The notes under the pieces: model-generated
Databases searched by the model: none
Seen by the model: the letters and a program-made list of their open reading frames with translations, nothing else
Told to the model about the DNA's origin: nothing
Source of the DNA: Lacticaseibacillus zeae DSM 20178 = KCTC 3804
GTDB lineage: Bacteria > Bacillota > Bacilli > Lactobacillales > Lactobacillaceae
DNA length: 62,291 nucleotides
NCBI RefSeq assembly: GCF_000260435.1
Contig: NZ_BACQ01000023.1
Span: 1-62,291 of the forward strand
Reading direction: 5' to 3'
Part shown: positions 1-9,360 of the stretch, one piece after another
Layout: each line of letters starts with the position of its first letter
How positions within the stretch are numbered: the first letter of the stretch is position 1
Program-made: the position numbers and the translations under genes

Positions 1-138
1 GAAGCCGATGTGCTCATGATGATCCGCAACGGAAAGGCCATCGCCCAAGGCACGCCTGACCAGCTTAGAGCAAACTATCATACAGATTCGATCGAAGCGG
101 TCTTTTTGGCCGCAGGGAGGCAGCAAGATGCGCGTTAA
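1..138 (+). CDS. ABC exporter ATP-binding protein, C-terminal fragment
   Basis: The frame is open from base 1 and stops at 136-138, so only the last 45 codons are in the window. The visible tail (DVLMMIRNGKAIAQGTPDQL, then about 20 residues) is the typical end of a DrrA/CcmA-type ABC ATPase: the D-loop/H-loop region is followed by the 'name and omit' product tail with the GTP-x-x-L motif. It overlaps the start of the permease gene at 128 by 11 bases, so the two were translationally coupled. The partner is a half-exporter probably moving drugs or lipids, although its permease is now broken. Substrate unknown. Confidence 0.75.
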   Translation, partial: EADVLMMIRNGKAIAQGTPDQLRANYHTDSIEAVFLAAGRQQDAR

Positions 139-1268
139 TGCATTAATCAGTCGTATTTTCAAAGAAATGATTCGCGATAAACGGACACTGGCACTGATGT
201 TCATTGCGCCGTTGTTTATCATGACGTTAATCTTTTTTCTTTTCCAATCCAACACAAATACAAAAGCTGACTTAGGCGTGCGCGGTGTGGATACATCTGT
301 GGTTCGGGCCCTGGATACGGATCGAATCCGGCTCCACCATGTCGGCAATGAAGATCCGACCATGCTTATCAAAGATCACGATTATGCTGGCATCCTGACT
401 CAGAAAGGCAACAAACTGACACTATTACTCGCCAATGCCGATCAAGGAAAAAGTGCCCTCTTGAAACAGGGCTTACAGGCAGCAACCATCAAGCTTAAAA
501 TGCAGGCAGCAGCTACTACGATTAAAAATCAAGCAACCGCTTTACAAAAACTGGCATCAGCGTTACAACATTCCACGCGTGGAACTGCACAGGTAAGGGT
601 CCCAACCGGCATCAACTGCCACTCACTACAGAATCGCAACTTATTATCGTTACGGATCGGCTAATTCGACTTATTTTGACACCTTACTGCCGATTCTGAT
701 TGGCTTCATCGTTTTCTTCTTTGTTTTCTTGATTTCCGGCATCGCGCTATTACGTGAACGCACAACCGGAACGCTTGACCGATTACTGGCAACTCCTGTG
801 CGGCGAGGAGAAATTATTAGTGGCTATTTATTGGGCTATGGCATTTTTGCGGTGATTCAAACAATCTTGATTGTCGGCTATGCCTTGTTCGTCTTTAAAA
901 TCCAAATTCTCGGAAGCATTGCCGCAATTTTTCTAATCAACTTATTATTGGCAATCACGGCGCTTTCGCTTGGCCTACTGATTTCAACGTTTGCCAATAC
1001 GGAATTTCAAATGCTCCAGTTCATCCCATTGGTTGTCGTCCCGCAAATTTTCTTTACCGGGCTGATTCCTGTGAATCAAATGCTCGGCTGGTTGCAACCG
1101 ATTGCCCGCTTAATGCCGCTTTATTACGGTGCCGATGCGTTAACCGGCATTATTGCAAAAGGCCAGTCATTAAATGCGTTGTATCCGGACGTCATTGCCC
1201 TCCTAGGCTTCTTCTTACTATTTTTAAGCCTGAATCTTGTCACCATGCGGCATTATCGACAGGTTTAA
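128..1268 (+). pseudogene. ABC-2 type permease, frameshifted
   Basis: Two reading frames together make one ABC-2 permease. Frame 2 (128-664) gives the N-terminal membrane anchor (about residues 18-38) and the large extracellular loop. Frame 3 takes over somewhere between about 597 and 663 and carries the remaining membrane segments, including the family motif SGIALLRERTTGTLDRL, to the stop at 1268. The span is 1141 bases, three times 380 plus one, so a single net extra base explains it. Frame 3 reads well from about base 600 (THYRIATYYRYGSANSTYFDT), whereas the frame-2 tail after about codon 155 does not resemble this family. The 178-residue product would lack all but the first membrane helix. 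A sequencing error cannot be excluded. The gene lies between the ATPase and the TetR regulator. Confidence 0.8.
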
Positions 1269-1294
1269 ACAAATCTGACTAAAGAAGGAAGTGA

Positions 1295-1945
1295 ATGATC
1301 GTGCAGCCGCATAATCTGACGGATCTATTCTCCTCATCGCTTGCTGAAAGCCAGTTGTCAGCCAAGCAACAAGCGGTTTTGAAAGCAATTCTGAGCCTTT
1401 TTTCGGAAAAAGGATTTGATCGTGCCAGCACAAAAGATATCGCCCACCTGGCAGGCGTTAGCGAAGGAACAGTTTATAAGCAGTTCAAAACCAAAGAAAG
1501 CATCCGCCAAGCGTTATTGGCGCCCATGATTCAACACGTTATCCCGAGCGCATTCACTGAGTTCATTCATGAAATCGGCGAACAGAAACTGCCTGACCTG
1601 CACACTTTTCTAACCTTCATCGTGCATAATCGCATGGCCTTTGCCATTGAGAATCAGGCGCAACTTCGGATACTGGCCGCCACTCTTTTGCAAGATGCGG
1701 CGCTAAGCCAAGCACTGGCGGAAAAGTTTCAAAAGCAATTCATGGACAAGGCCATCCACTTACTCGCCGTCTATCAACAGGAAGGTGCGCTCGTTGACTG
1801 GCCACTGACGCGCATCCTTCGCTATATTTTTGGTACCATTTTAAGTTACCTGTTGCCAGTTGTCTTGGGGATGCAATCTAGTTTTGATCTTGAGACTGCG
1901 GTTTCCGAGGCAGTGGCGTTTCTTGAGCGGGGGTTACAAGCATGA
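1295..1945 (+). CDS. TetR/AcrR family transcriptional regulator
   Basis: A 216-residue protein with an N-terminal TetR helix-turn-helix at about residues 28-72 (FSEKGFDRASTKDIAHLAGV, then SEGTVYKQF) and a helical ligand-binding C-terminal domain. The first 20 or so residues are an extension upstream of the usual start of the fold. The ATG at 1295 is preceded by GAAGGA at a normal distance. It follows the broken ABC exporter by 26 bases on the same strand, the usual position for a local repressor of such an exporter. The inducer is unknown. With the permease broken it may be an orphan or may control other genes. Confidence 0.85.
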   Translation: MIVQPHNLTDLFSSSLAESQLSAKQQAVLKAILSLFSEKGFDRASTKDIAHLAGVSEGTVYKQFKTKESIRQALLAPMIQHVIPSAFTEFIHEIGEQKLPDLHTFLTFIVHNRMAFAIENQAQLRILAATLLQDAALSQALAEKFQKQFMDKAIHLLAVYQQEGALVDWPLTRILRYIFGTILSYLLPVVLGMQSSFDLETAVSEAVAFLERGLQA

Positions 1946-1985
1946 TAAGACCAGATATACCAGCTATAAATCGCTAAATTTTAAT

Positions 1986-2015
1986 CACCTAAATTCGACA
2001 GTTTTGGGTGTTTTT
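1986..2015 (+). terminator. Rho-independent terminator after the TetR gene
   Basis: CACCTAAA pairs with TTTTGGGTG across a short loop and is followed directly by five T. It closes the exporter/regulator transcript ahead of the P-type ATPase gene. Confidence 0.6.
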
Positions 2016-2076
2016 ACATCCGGCAGAACGTTAGAATGAGGTTAAACGTCTTAATAAAAGGAGCCATGTCTGAATC

Positions 2077-4887
2077 ATGAAAAGTGAAAAGGAGACGCGG
2101 CGCAAGTTTGCAACTGAATCGGTTGCGGATTTACTGGACGACTTGCACACAACGTCAACTGGATTAAGTCAAAAAGAAGCAGCTGCCCGCCTTGCTAAAT
2201 ATGGTGAAAACACAATCACCCGCGAAAAGCAAAAGTCGCAGTTGCTAGTCTTTCTGAAAAACTTTACCAGTGTGATGGCGATTCTGTTATGGGTAAGCGG
2301 GTTTGTTGCAATCCTATCCGGCACCCTGGAGCTAGGTATTGCCATCTGGCTGGTCAACGTTATTAATGGTATTTTCAGTTATTGGCAGGAACATGAAGCT
2401 CAAAAGGCAACGGACTCACTCATGAAAATGTTGCCGACCTATACGCAGGTCTACCGTGATGGCAAACTGCAACAGGTCAATGCTACCCAAATCGTACCGG
2501 GCGACGTTTTCAATCTACAAGCCGGCAATGCCGTACCGGTGGACGCCCGCCTGATTAAGGCCACTTCTGTCCAAGTCGATCAAAGTGCGCTTACCGGTGA
2601 ATCGGTCCCTGAATCCAAAAAGGTTGACTATAATGCTGGCCAAGGTGAGTTTGCCGAATCCAATCTTGTCTATGCCGGTACCACGGTTGGCGCCGGAACG
2701 GCAACGGCCATTGCTTTTGCGACTGGCATGAAAACCGAGTTCGGGCGAATCGCCGCGTTAACCCAACAACAAAAGCGGAGTCTAAGCCCGCTGCAATTAG
2801 AGCTTAATCGTCTAACCAAACAGATTTCACTCATTGCTATTAGCTTAGGCGTTCTTTTCTTCGTGGCCGCCATCTTCTTTGTCCATTATCCGGTCGCCCA
2901 AAGCTTCATTTTCGCGTTAGGCATGATCGTCGCCTTCATCCCCGAAGGCTTACTGCCGACAGTGACACTTTCGCTGGCTCAAGGCGTGCAGCGCATGGCC
3001 AAGAAGCATGCTTTACTAAAAGACTTGAACAGTGTTGAAACGTTGGGTGAAACAACGGTGATCTGCTCGGATAAAACCGGCACCCTGACGCAAAACCAGA
3101 TGACGGTCGATCATATCTGGACTCGGTCACATACTTATACCGTGAGCGGCCAAGGCTATGTCAATAATGGCCATATTGAGTTAGACGGCAAAAAAGTCCA
3201 ATACGGCAGCGACCCTGACCTGGATCTGCTCGTTCGTCTGGTTGCATTCAACAACGACACCGAAGTTGAACCAGCAAAAGGCCAAGCCCGACCGAAAATC
3301 CTTGGCACACCAACCGAAGCATCACTGGTGATCCTGGCGCAAAAGTCCGGTATCGACGTTAATGCTTATACTAAAAAATATCCGCGGCTTAAAGAGCTCC
3401 CCTTCGACTCCGATCGTAAACGGATGACCACCATCCACCAGCACGATGATCACACGCTTTCCATCTGTACCAAAGGCTCTCTTAGCGATTTATTGCCGCA
3501 CTGCGACACCATTCAGGAAAACGGCAAGGTCCGGCCTTTAACCGCAGCAGACAAAGAAGCAATCGATGCCGCCAACCGCAAGTATGCTTCTCTAGGCCTT
3601 CGCTCAATTGCGACCGCTTATCGTGAAATTCCCCAAGAAGCTGATAAACAAAGTCAGCTCGACAACCTCACGATTGAGACGGCCGAAACCAAACTTACCT
3701 TTGTCGGCTTGGCCATCATGTCCGATCCACCGCGTCCGGAAATTTACGATGCCATCGAGAAATGCCATCGGGCCAGCATCAAAATCATCATGGTGACCGG
3801 CGACTCCTCACTAACGGCGAAGTCCATTGCCGTTAAAATCGGCCTGACCTCCGATAAAGCGCGGGTCGTCACCGGCAGTGAACTCGATGCCATGAGCCAA
3901 GACGAACTCAAACAAGCACTGGCAGGCGAAATCATTTTTGCCCGGGTCGCGCCAGAGCAAAAATATAAAATCGTTTCTACGCTACAAGCGATGGGCGAAA
4001 TCGTTGCCTCCACCGGTGACGGCGTGAACGATGCGCCTGCGTTGAAAAAAGCAGACATTGGTGTTGCGATGGGCGTTACCGGAACCGACGTCGCGAAAGA
4101 TGCTGCTGACATGATTCTGACTGACGACAACTTTGCTTCGATTGTTGCTGCCATCGAAGAAGGTCGCACCGTTTACAGCAACATTCAAAAGTTCTTGGTT
4201 TACATTTTGAACTCCAACCTGCCAGAAGCGGTACCATCTGCGCTCTTCCTCTTCTCGCGCGGTGCCATCCCGTTACCGTTGACCGTCATGCAAATTCTGA
4301 CTGTCGACCTCGGCACCGACATGATGCCAGCGCTGGGACTAGGGTCGGAAAAAGCCGAGCCTGGCATTATGGACAAACCGCCACGCGCACGTGATGCTCA
4401 CCTTATGAACCGCACCGTTTGGAAGGCGTTTGCCTGGTATGGCTTAATTGCATCCATCATTTCCAGCGGCGCTTACTTCTTCGTCAACCATCTAAACGGC
4501 TGGCCACTACGCGGCCTGGCAACCAGTGGATCAACCTATGTCATGGCCACGACCATGACTCTTGCCGCGATCATCTTCTGCCAGATCGCTGCCGCTATGA
4601 ACTGCCGCACCGAAAATGCTTCGGTCTTTAAAGTCGGCTTGTTCACCAATCACTTGGTCTGGTTCGGTATTGGCTTTGAAATCTTTCTGTTAGCATTGCT
4701 TAGCTACACGCCATTCTTACAGAACTTGTTCCACACCGGACCGTTAGCACTCACCGACTGGCTTTTCCTGGCAATCATTCCAATTCCCCTCTTCCTAATC
4801 GAAGAAGGCCGCAAATGGCTTAATCGCCGGCGCTTATCGCGTGAAAAAGTCACGGCTACCGCTCGTGCGTCAAGTGTTACCCGTTAA
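2077..4887 (+). CDS. P2-type cation-transporting ATPase, Na,K-ATPase-like ion site
   Basis: A 936-residue P-type ATPase with an N-terminal cation ATPase domain, TGES at 173-176 (actuator), the phosphorylated Asp in DKTGT at 332, TGDGVNDAP at 646-654 (hinge) and about ten membrane helices. Helix 4 reads PEGLLPTVT (289-297), helix 5 NSNLPE (712-717) and helix 6 VDLGTDM (743-749). These match the type IIC (Na,K- and H,K-ATPase) ion-binding positions (Glu290, Asn714, Glu717, Asp744, Asp748) better than the SERCA pattern, which has Asn and VTD in helix 6. It probably exports Na+ or another cation across the cell membrane, but the ion is inferred. The start is the ATG at 2077. The best Shine-Dalgarno (AAAGGAG) lies 13 bases upstream, which is unusually far. 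Confidence 0.85.
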   Translation: MKSEKETRRKFATESVADLLDDLHTTSTGLSQKEAAARLAKYGENTITREKQKSQLLVFLKNFTSVMAILLWVSGFVAILSGTLELGIAIWLVNVINGIFSYWQEHEAQKATDSLMKMLPTYTQVYRDGKLQQVNATQIVPGDVFNLQAGNAVPVDARLIKATSVQVDQSALTGESVPESKKVDYNAGQGEFAESNLVYAGTTVGAGTATAIAFATGMKTEFGRIAALTQQQKRSLSPLQLELNRLTKQISLIAISLGVLFFVAAIFFVHYPVAQSFIFALGMIVAFIPEGLLPTVTLSLAQGVQRMAKKHALLKDLNSVETLGETTVICSDKTGTLTQNQMTVDHIWTRSHTYTVSGQGYVNNGHIELDGKKVQYGSDPDLDLLVRLVAFNNDTEVEPAKGQARPKILGTPTEASLVILAQKSGIDVNAYTKKYPRLKELPFDSDRKRMTTIHQHDDHTLSICTKGSLSDLLPHCDTIQENGKVRPLTAADKEAIDAANRKYASLGLRSIATAYREIPQEADKQSQLDNLTIETAETKLTFVGLAIMSDPPRPEIYDAIEKCHRASIKIIMVTGDSSLTAKSIAVKIGLTSDKARVVTGSELDAMSQDELKQALAGEIIFARVAPEQKYKIVSTLQAMGEIVASTGDGVNDAPALKKADIGVAMGVTGTDVAKDAADMILTDDNFASIVAAIEEGRTVYSNIQKFLVYILNSNLPEAVPSALFLFSRGAIPLPLTVMQILTVDLGTDMMPALGLGSEKAEPGIMDKPPRARDAHLMNRTVWKAFAWYGLIASIISSGAYFFVNHLNGWPLRGLATSGSTYVMATTMTLAAIIFCQIAAAMNCRTENASVFKVGLFTNHLVWFGIGFEIFLLALLSYTPFLQNLFHTGPLALTDWLFLAIIPIPLFLIEEGRKWLNRRRLSREKVTATARASSVTR

Positions 4888-4903
4888 CAGCATACCCGTA
4901 AGT

Positions 4904-4960
4904 CAATTAGAAAAGGTCCAGAAGACGTAATGCGTACGCCTTTTGGACCTTTTCTAGTTG
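4904..4960 (+). terminator. Terminator after the P-type ATPase
   Basis: A stem of about 20 base pairs: CAATTAGAAAAGGTCCAGAAG pairs almost completely with the segment ending CCTTTTCTAGTTG, with a loop around 4925-4939. Only a weak T-rich tail follows. The hairpin is near-symmetric and could stop transcription from either side. Confidence 0.7.
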
Positions 4961-5041
4961 GCTGTTGTTTATAAACCTTTAACCAATTTAATGTGAACCT
5001 ATACTTCGCTAACCGATTCAGCGAAACAAGCCAGGTGCAAC

Positions 5042-5233
5042 TCACCATTTTTTAAAAACCGTGACCGTCTCACCGAGTGCGCAAAGCCCAAAGGCCAGCA
5101 TGATGATGATATAAGGTCGGTTCACTTTAATTGCCAAAGCTGCCAATAGCAGACAAACTACTGCCAGCCACAGACTCAGACAACAAATGATATCAAGCCA
5201 CAGGCCTTCGTTGTGCCGACTATGTTTTCTCAT
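5042..5233 (-). CDS. Small two-helix membrane protein
   Basis: A 63-residue protein, not recognised as a named family. It has a basic N-terminus (MRKHSRHNEG) and two hydrophobic segments at about residues 13-33 and 38-53, ending in a basic tail (VFKKW), which fits a small helical-hairpin membrane protein. The ATG at 5233 is chosen over the GTG at 5242 because GAGGTGA then lies six bases upstream of the ATG. It stands alone between the P-type ATPase and the polyamine operon. Function unknown. Confidence 0.55.
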   Translation of the reverse strand: MRKHSRHNEGLWLDIICCLSLWLAVVCLLLAALAIKVNRPYIIIMLAFGLCALGETVTVFKKW

Positions 5234-5392
5234 TTGGGTCACCTCATATACAACCTATCATACCTGATTGAGCTGCCTGGGACTACTATGTGCTTTCTTT
5301 TAAATCTGTCTGGTTAAGATGACTTGACACCATTTTGGAGGCTTAATGGTTGCGGCTTGTTTGATACTATAAAAACCATCATGAAATCAAAA

Positions 5393-5436
5393 CAAAAAAG
5401 CCGCATCAATCAGGGGCTTCCCCCCAACTGACGCGG
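5393..5436 (-). terminator. Terminator of the pot operon
   Basis: On the minus strand, CCGCGTCAGTTGGGG pairs with CCCCTGATTGATGCGG around a small loop and is followed by six T. It lies about 20 bases beyond the potD stop codon. Confidence 0.85.
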
Positions 5437-5456
5437 ATAGTTTTAGATACGTTTGC

Positions 5457-6530
5457 TCACCGGCGGTACATCTTAAATTCTAAAAATAAATCATTATATA
5501 ACCCAACCTTTGCCGGCGGGAGGTCTGAGTAGATCTCCAGATGCTTCATGGTCTCGTCATCTGGATAGAACTGCCGATCATTTTGAACGCTTTTTGGCAG
5601 CAGTTTTTTGGCTGCGGCGTTTGGCGTCGCATAGCCGACATATTCGGCATTTTGGGCGGCGTTTTTGGGTTCCATCATGAAGTTGAGAAAGGCGTATATG
5701 GCTTTGAAATGTTTGGCGGTTTTTGGAATGACCAAGTTGTCAAACCAGAGATTGCTGCCTTCTCGCGGAACGACATAGTGCAGGTGTTTATTGTTGGCCA
5801 GCATTTCACTGGCTTCACCTGACCAGTCGACAGCGATTTTAGCTTCGTTTTCAGCCATATACATTTTGATTTCATCGGCGACAACTGCCTTGACGTTGGG
5901 CGACAATTGATCGAGTTTGGCTTTGGCCACTGCCAGCGTCTGCGGATTGGTTTCGTTAACTGACTGGCCCATTGAGATCAAAGCCGGCGCGAAAACATCA
6001 CGCGCGGAATCAATCAGCATGATCGAATCTTTGAACTTAGGATTCCATAACTGATTCCAGTGCTGAACTTCACTGGCTTTGACAAACTTGTCATTATAAA
6101 TGATCCCCAGTGTCCCCCAGAAATAAGGAATGCTGTATTTATTGCCAGGATCGAATTCCTTATTGATCAAGCGCGGATCCATATTCTGCATCCCATTTAA
6201 TTTACTTTTATCGAGCGGCAATAGCAGATGCGCCTTTTTCATTTTCTCAATCATATAATCCGACGGGACGGTCAAATCGTAGCTGGTGCCGCCTTGCTGG
6301 ATTTTGGTGAACATGGCCTCATTGGAATCAAATGTTTCCTGATTCACGTGATAGCCGGTTTGCTTTTCAAATTTACTGATTAGTGCCGGGTCGATGTAAT
6401 CGCCCCAGTTGAAAAGATTCAGCGTGTTGTCGCCGGTATTGCCTTGCGACTTTTGCAGGTCTTGGCTCCAAACCGCTAATCCCAGGCAAACGGCCAGGAT
6501 GGCGACCGCAATACTAATGAGTCGTTTCAT
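5457..6530 (-). CDS. potD: Spermidine/putrescine-binding protein PotD
   Basis: A 357-residue extracellular solute-binding protein of the polyamine family. A hydrophobic N-terminal segment (about residues 4-22) is followed by the PotD-type opening NLFNWGDYIDPALI and later family stretches such as TVPSDYMIEKM and MYMAENEAKIAVDWSGEA. The N-terminus lacks a convincing lipobox: LAVC has Val before Cys. It may therefore be tethered by an uncleaved signal anchor. It captures polyamine outside the cell and delivers it to PotB/PotC. Its ATG overlaps the end of potC by 17 bases, so it is the last gene of the potABCD operon. Confidence 0.92.
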   Translation of the reverse strand: MKRLISIAVAILAVCLGLAVWSQDLQKSQGNTGDNTLNLFNWGDYIDPALISKFEKQTGYHVNQETFDSNEAMFTKIQQGGTSYDLTVPSDYMIEKMKKAHLLLPLDKSKLNGMQNMDPRLINKEFDPGNKYSIPYFWGTLGIIYNDKFVKASEVQHWNQLWNPKFKDSIMLIDSARDVFAPALISMGQSVNETNPQTLAVAKAKLDQLSPNVKAVVADEIKMYMAENEAKIAVDWSGEASEMLANNKHLHYVVPREGSNLWFDNLVIPKTAKHFKAIYAFLNFMMEPKNAAQNAEYVGYATPNAAAKKLLPKSVQNDRQFYPDDETMKHLEIYSDLPPAKVGLYNDLFLEFKMYRR

Positions 6531-7347
6531 TGATCAACGCCTCGCTTTCTCGCTTGTGTTTGGCCCGCCGACTTTGACCCGCCCGCTGTAGGAAGTAGTA
6601 ACCGACAACCAGTAGTAAGGCAAAGACGAACATGACCCCGGATAATGCATTGATTTCCAAGCTGATGCCTTGGCGGGCGCGAGCGTAAATCTCGACAGCC
6701 AACGTTTCAAACCCATTGCCGGTCACGAAGAAGGTCACCGCAAAGTCATCCAGCGAGTACGTAAATGCCATGAAGAATCCCGAGAAAATGCCAGGCGTGA
6801 TGTAAGGCACGATGACGCGCGTCAGCACCTGATAGTTGGAAGCACCCAAATCACGAGCGGCGTCCAGCAAGGAATGACTCATTTCCTGCAGACGCGGCAG
6901 GATCATCAGCACCACAATAGGAATGGAAAAAGCAATGTGGCTCATCAGCACTGACCAGAATCCCAACGGAACTTTCAAGGCCGTGTAAAAAATCAGAAAG
7001 CTGGCCCCGATAATAACATCCGGACTTACCATCAAAATGTTGTTGAGTGACAAGACCGTATTTTTCATCACGGGACGGCTGGTTCGATCAATGGCCAGCG
7101 CGCCCAATGCACCGATAATCGTCGCAATTAAGCTTGATAACAACGCCACCAGCAACGTATCCAAAACAATCTGAATCATCCGCGTGTCCGCAAAGAGCTC
7201 GGCATAATGTTTCCATGTAAAGCCGGAGAAGTTGCTCATCCGATCCCCAGTCGAAAATGAATAGATCACAAGATAAAAAATCGGCACGTACAGACAGATG
7301 AACACGAAAATCAGATAAAGGTTGGACCATTTAAACTTACGCTTCAT
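6514..7347 (-). CDS. potC: Spermidine/putrescine ABC transporter permease PotC
   Basis: A 277-residue inner-membrane permease of the BPD (MetI-like) superfamily with six predicted helices. The EAA loop that contacts PotA reads DAARDLGASNYQVLTRVIVP. The start at 7347 (MKRKFKW) is preferred to the upstream in-frame codon at 7377 because GAAGGGGGTG sits just before it. It then overlaps the potB end by 11 bases, giving coupled translation. It forms the channel together with PotB. Confidence 0.92.
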   Translation of the reverse strand: MKRKFKWSNLYLIFVFICLYVPIFYLVIYSFSTGDRMSNFSGFTWKHYAELFADTRMIQIVLDTLLVALLSSLIATIIGALGALAIDRTSRPVMKNTVLSLNNILMVSPDVIIGASFLIFYTALKVPLGFWSVLMSHIAFSIPIVVLMILPRLQEMSHSLLDAARDLGASNYQVLTRVIVPYITPGIFSGFFMAFTYSLDDFAVTFFVTGNGFETLAVEIYARARQGISLEINALSGVMFVFALLLVVGYYFLQRAGQSRRAKHKRESEALINETTH

Positions 7348-8161
7348 GCCGGCGCACCCCCTTCTTCTTTCGCTCACCGGTCAGGAACATGATGATAAAC
7401 ATGGCGACAATCAAAACAACGCCGATCGTTGAGCCCATGCCCCAGTTCATTGTCGTCAAAAAATGCTCTTCAATGGCGGTACCAAGGGTGATGACCCGAT
7501 TCCCGCCAATTAACCGGGTTAACATGAACAGGCTTAAACTGGGAATGAAAACTGCCTGGACCCCTGACTTGACCCCTGAAATCGTCAACGGCCAAATCAC
7601 TTTAGTAAAGGTCTGCCAGCCGTTTGCGCCCAGATCCTGCGAGGCATTCACCAAGTTTTCCGGTAGTTCTTCAATCGCATTGAAGATCGGCAGAATCATG
7701 AACGGAATTTCGATGTAGGCAGCAACGAAAATAAAGCTGAAATCAGTAAAGAGAAATTGCTGTGGTGCAATCCCAAACATCCCTAAGAAACTGTTGACCC
7801 CGCCGTCCTGGCTGAAGATGCCGATGAACGCATACGCTTTTAGCAACAAGTTGATCCACGTCGGTAAAATGATCAGCAATAGCCACAATTGCTTATGCTT
7901 GGCATAATGCAGCAGATAAGCAGTCGGATAACTGATCAGTAACGTGGCAAAGGTGATCAAAAAAGCATACCAAACCGAATTAATCGTCATCATAATATAA
8001 GTGCCGGATTTAAAATAAGTTTGGTAATTCGCCAAGGTAAAATGGCCGCTGATATCAAAAAAGCTTTGATAAACGATCAATACCATCGGCGCGATGACAA
8101 ATAGTGCGAGCCACATCACATAAGGCATGTAAAATGCAACATTCGTGGTGGATTTTTTCAC
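7337..8161 (-). CDS. potB: Spermidine/putrescine ABC transporter permease PotB
   Basis: A 274-residue MetI-like permease with six predicted helices and the EAA loop NASQDLGANGWQTFTKVIWP. The GTG at 8161 is taken as start because GAGGAGGG lies five bases upstream; the open frame extends to 8182 but without a ribosome site. It is separated from potA by 97 bases and overlaps potC. It pairs with PotC to form the polyamine channel. Confidence 0.9.
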   Translation of the reverse strand: MKKSTTNVAFYMPYVMWLALFVIAPMVLIVYQSFFDISGHFTLANYQTYFKSGTYIMMTINSVWYAFLITFATLLISYPTAYLLHYAKHKQLWLLLIILPTWINLLLKAYAFIGIFSQDGGVNSFLGMFGIAPQQFLFTDFSFIFVAAYIEIPFMILPIFNAIEELPENLVNASQDLGANGWQTFTKVIWPLTISGVKSGVQAVFIPSLSLFMLTRLIGGNRVITLGTAIEEHFLTTMNWGMGSTIGVVLIVAMFIIMFLTGERKKKGVRRHEA

Positions 8162-8258
8162 GATGACCCTCCTCAGATTCAAAATCTAATGGTACCTGCC
8201 AAGTGTTGGTTTTTCCAGACTACAAACGCCGACAGAACACCGATCCCCCTACCACGGA

Positions 8259-9347
8259 TCAGTCGCCTTCATAGGTTTCCAGCCGTGCGTCGAATTCTTC
8301 TTCAGACTCGTTCAACCGCATGACGTGAATATCTTCAGGATCAAAGGTTAATCCGACTGTTTCCCCGTCTTTTGCCGGATTCGTCGAGTGAATCAACCAT
8401 TCATTTTTCAATTGGTCGTAAGCGACAATTTCGTAATAATCGCCGCGGAACAATTGGGTGTCGACTTCAACATTCACTTTACCGGCATCGGCCGCCGTAA
8501 TGTCCAAGTCTTCCGGGCGCAGGACAACTTCAACGGGTTCATTTGGCCGCATACCGGCGTCGGCGCATTCAAACTGTTTGCCATTGAATTCAACCAGGAA
8601 GTCTTTAATCATATGGCCTGGGATGATATTGCTTTCACCAATGAAGTCGGCAACAAAGTGATTGACCGGTTCATCGTAAATATCGACCGGCGTGCCACTC
8701 TGCTGAACCTGGCCATCGTTCATGACAAAAATTTCATCCGACAATGCCAGTGCTTCTTCCTGATCATGGGTCACAAATAAGAAGGTGATCCCCAAACGTT
8801 CCTGCAATTCGCGCAGCTCGTACTGCATGTCCTTACGCAGCTTGGCATCAAGCGCTGATAACGGTTCGTCTAAAAGCAACACTTGCGGCTCAAGAACAAT
8901 TGCCCGGGCAATGGCGACGCGCTGTTGCTGGCCGCCTGACAACTCGGAAATTTCCCGGTCGGCATATCCTTGTAGCCGAACCATTTTAAGCGCGTCCGTT
9001 ACCTTGGTCTGAATCGTTTCCTTGCTCATACGATGCAACCGCAATCCAAACGCAACATTGTCAAAGACGTTAAGGTGCGGAAATAACGCATAATCCTGGA
9101 AAACGGTATTCACTTTGCGTTGGTTAGCCGGGACATCGTTTATTTTTTTGCCATCAAAAAGAACTTCGCCTTCCGAAACATCCAAAAATCCCGCAATCGC
9201 GCGCAAAATCGTTGTTTTACCGGAGCCGGACGGGCCGAGCAGCGTATAAAATTTTCCTTGTTCGATTTCGATATTGACATCTTTTAATACTTGCGTGTCG
9301 CCATAACGTTTGCCGACATGCTTCAGTTCCACAATAATGTTGCTCAA
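8259..9347 (-). CDS. potA: Spermidine/putrescine ABC transporter ATPase PotA
   Basis: A 362-residue ABC ATPase with Walker A GPSGSGKT at 38-45, the signature [14 protein letters not shown], Walker [13 protein letters not shown] and a C-terminal TOBE regulatory domain. The start is a TTG at 9347. AAGGAG, which includes the stop codon of the upstream regulator gene, lies nine bases before it, and the protein then begins at the usual PotA N-terminus ([15 protein letters not shown]). The frame runs on to 9476 inside the regulator gene, but that extension is an out-of-frame shadow. It energises polyamine import through PotB/PotC. Confidence 0.92.
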   Translation of the reverse strand: MSNIIVELKHVGKRYGDTQVLKDVNIEIEQGKFYTLLGPSGSGKTTILRAIAGFLDVSEGEVLFDGKKINDVPANQRKVNTVFQDYALFPHLNVFDNVAFGLRLHRMSKETIQTKVTDALKMVRLQGYADREISELSGGQQQRVAIARAIVLEPQVLLLDEPLSALDAKLRKDMQYELRELQERLGITFLFVTHDQEEALALSDEIFVMNDGQVQQSGTPVDIYDEPVNHFVADFIGESNIIPGHMIKDFLVEFNGKQFECADAGMRPNEPVEVVLRPEDLDITAADAGKVNVEVDTQLFRGDYYEIVAYDQLKNEWLIHSTNPAKDGETVGLTFDPEDIHVMRLNESEEEFDARLETYEGD

Positions 9348-9360
9348 TGACCCCCACTCC

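Noticed and set aside
1946-2076. Possible yybP-ykoY riboswitch before the P-type ATPase, since such ATPases often carry one
   Set aside because: The 130-base leader shows only a terminator of the upstream gene and none of the conserved riboswitch motifs.
3744-4169. 141-codon minus-strand frame inside the P-type ATPase gene
   Set aside because: It is antisense to the most conserved part of a clear gene, a typical shadow with Ala/Ser-rich composition.
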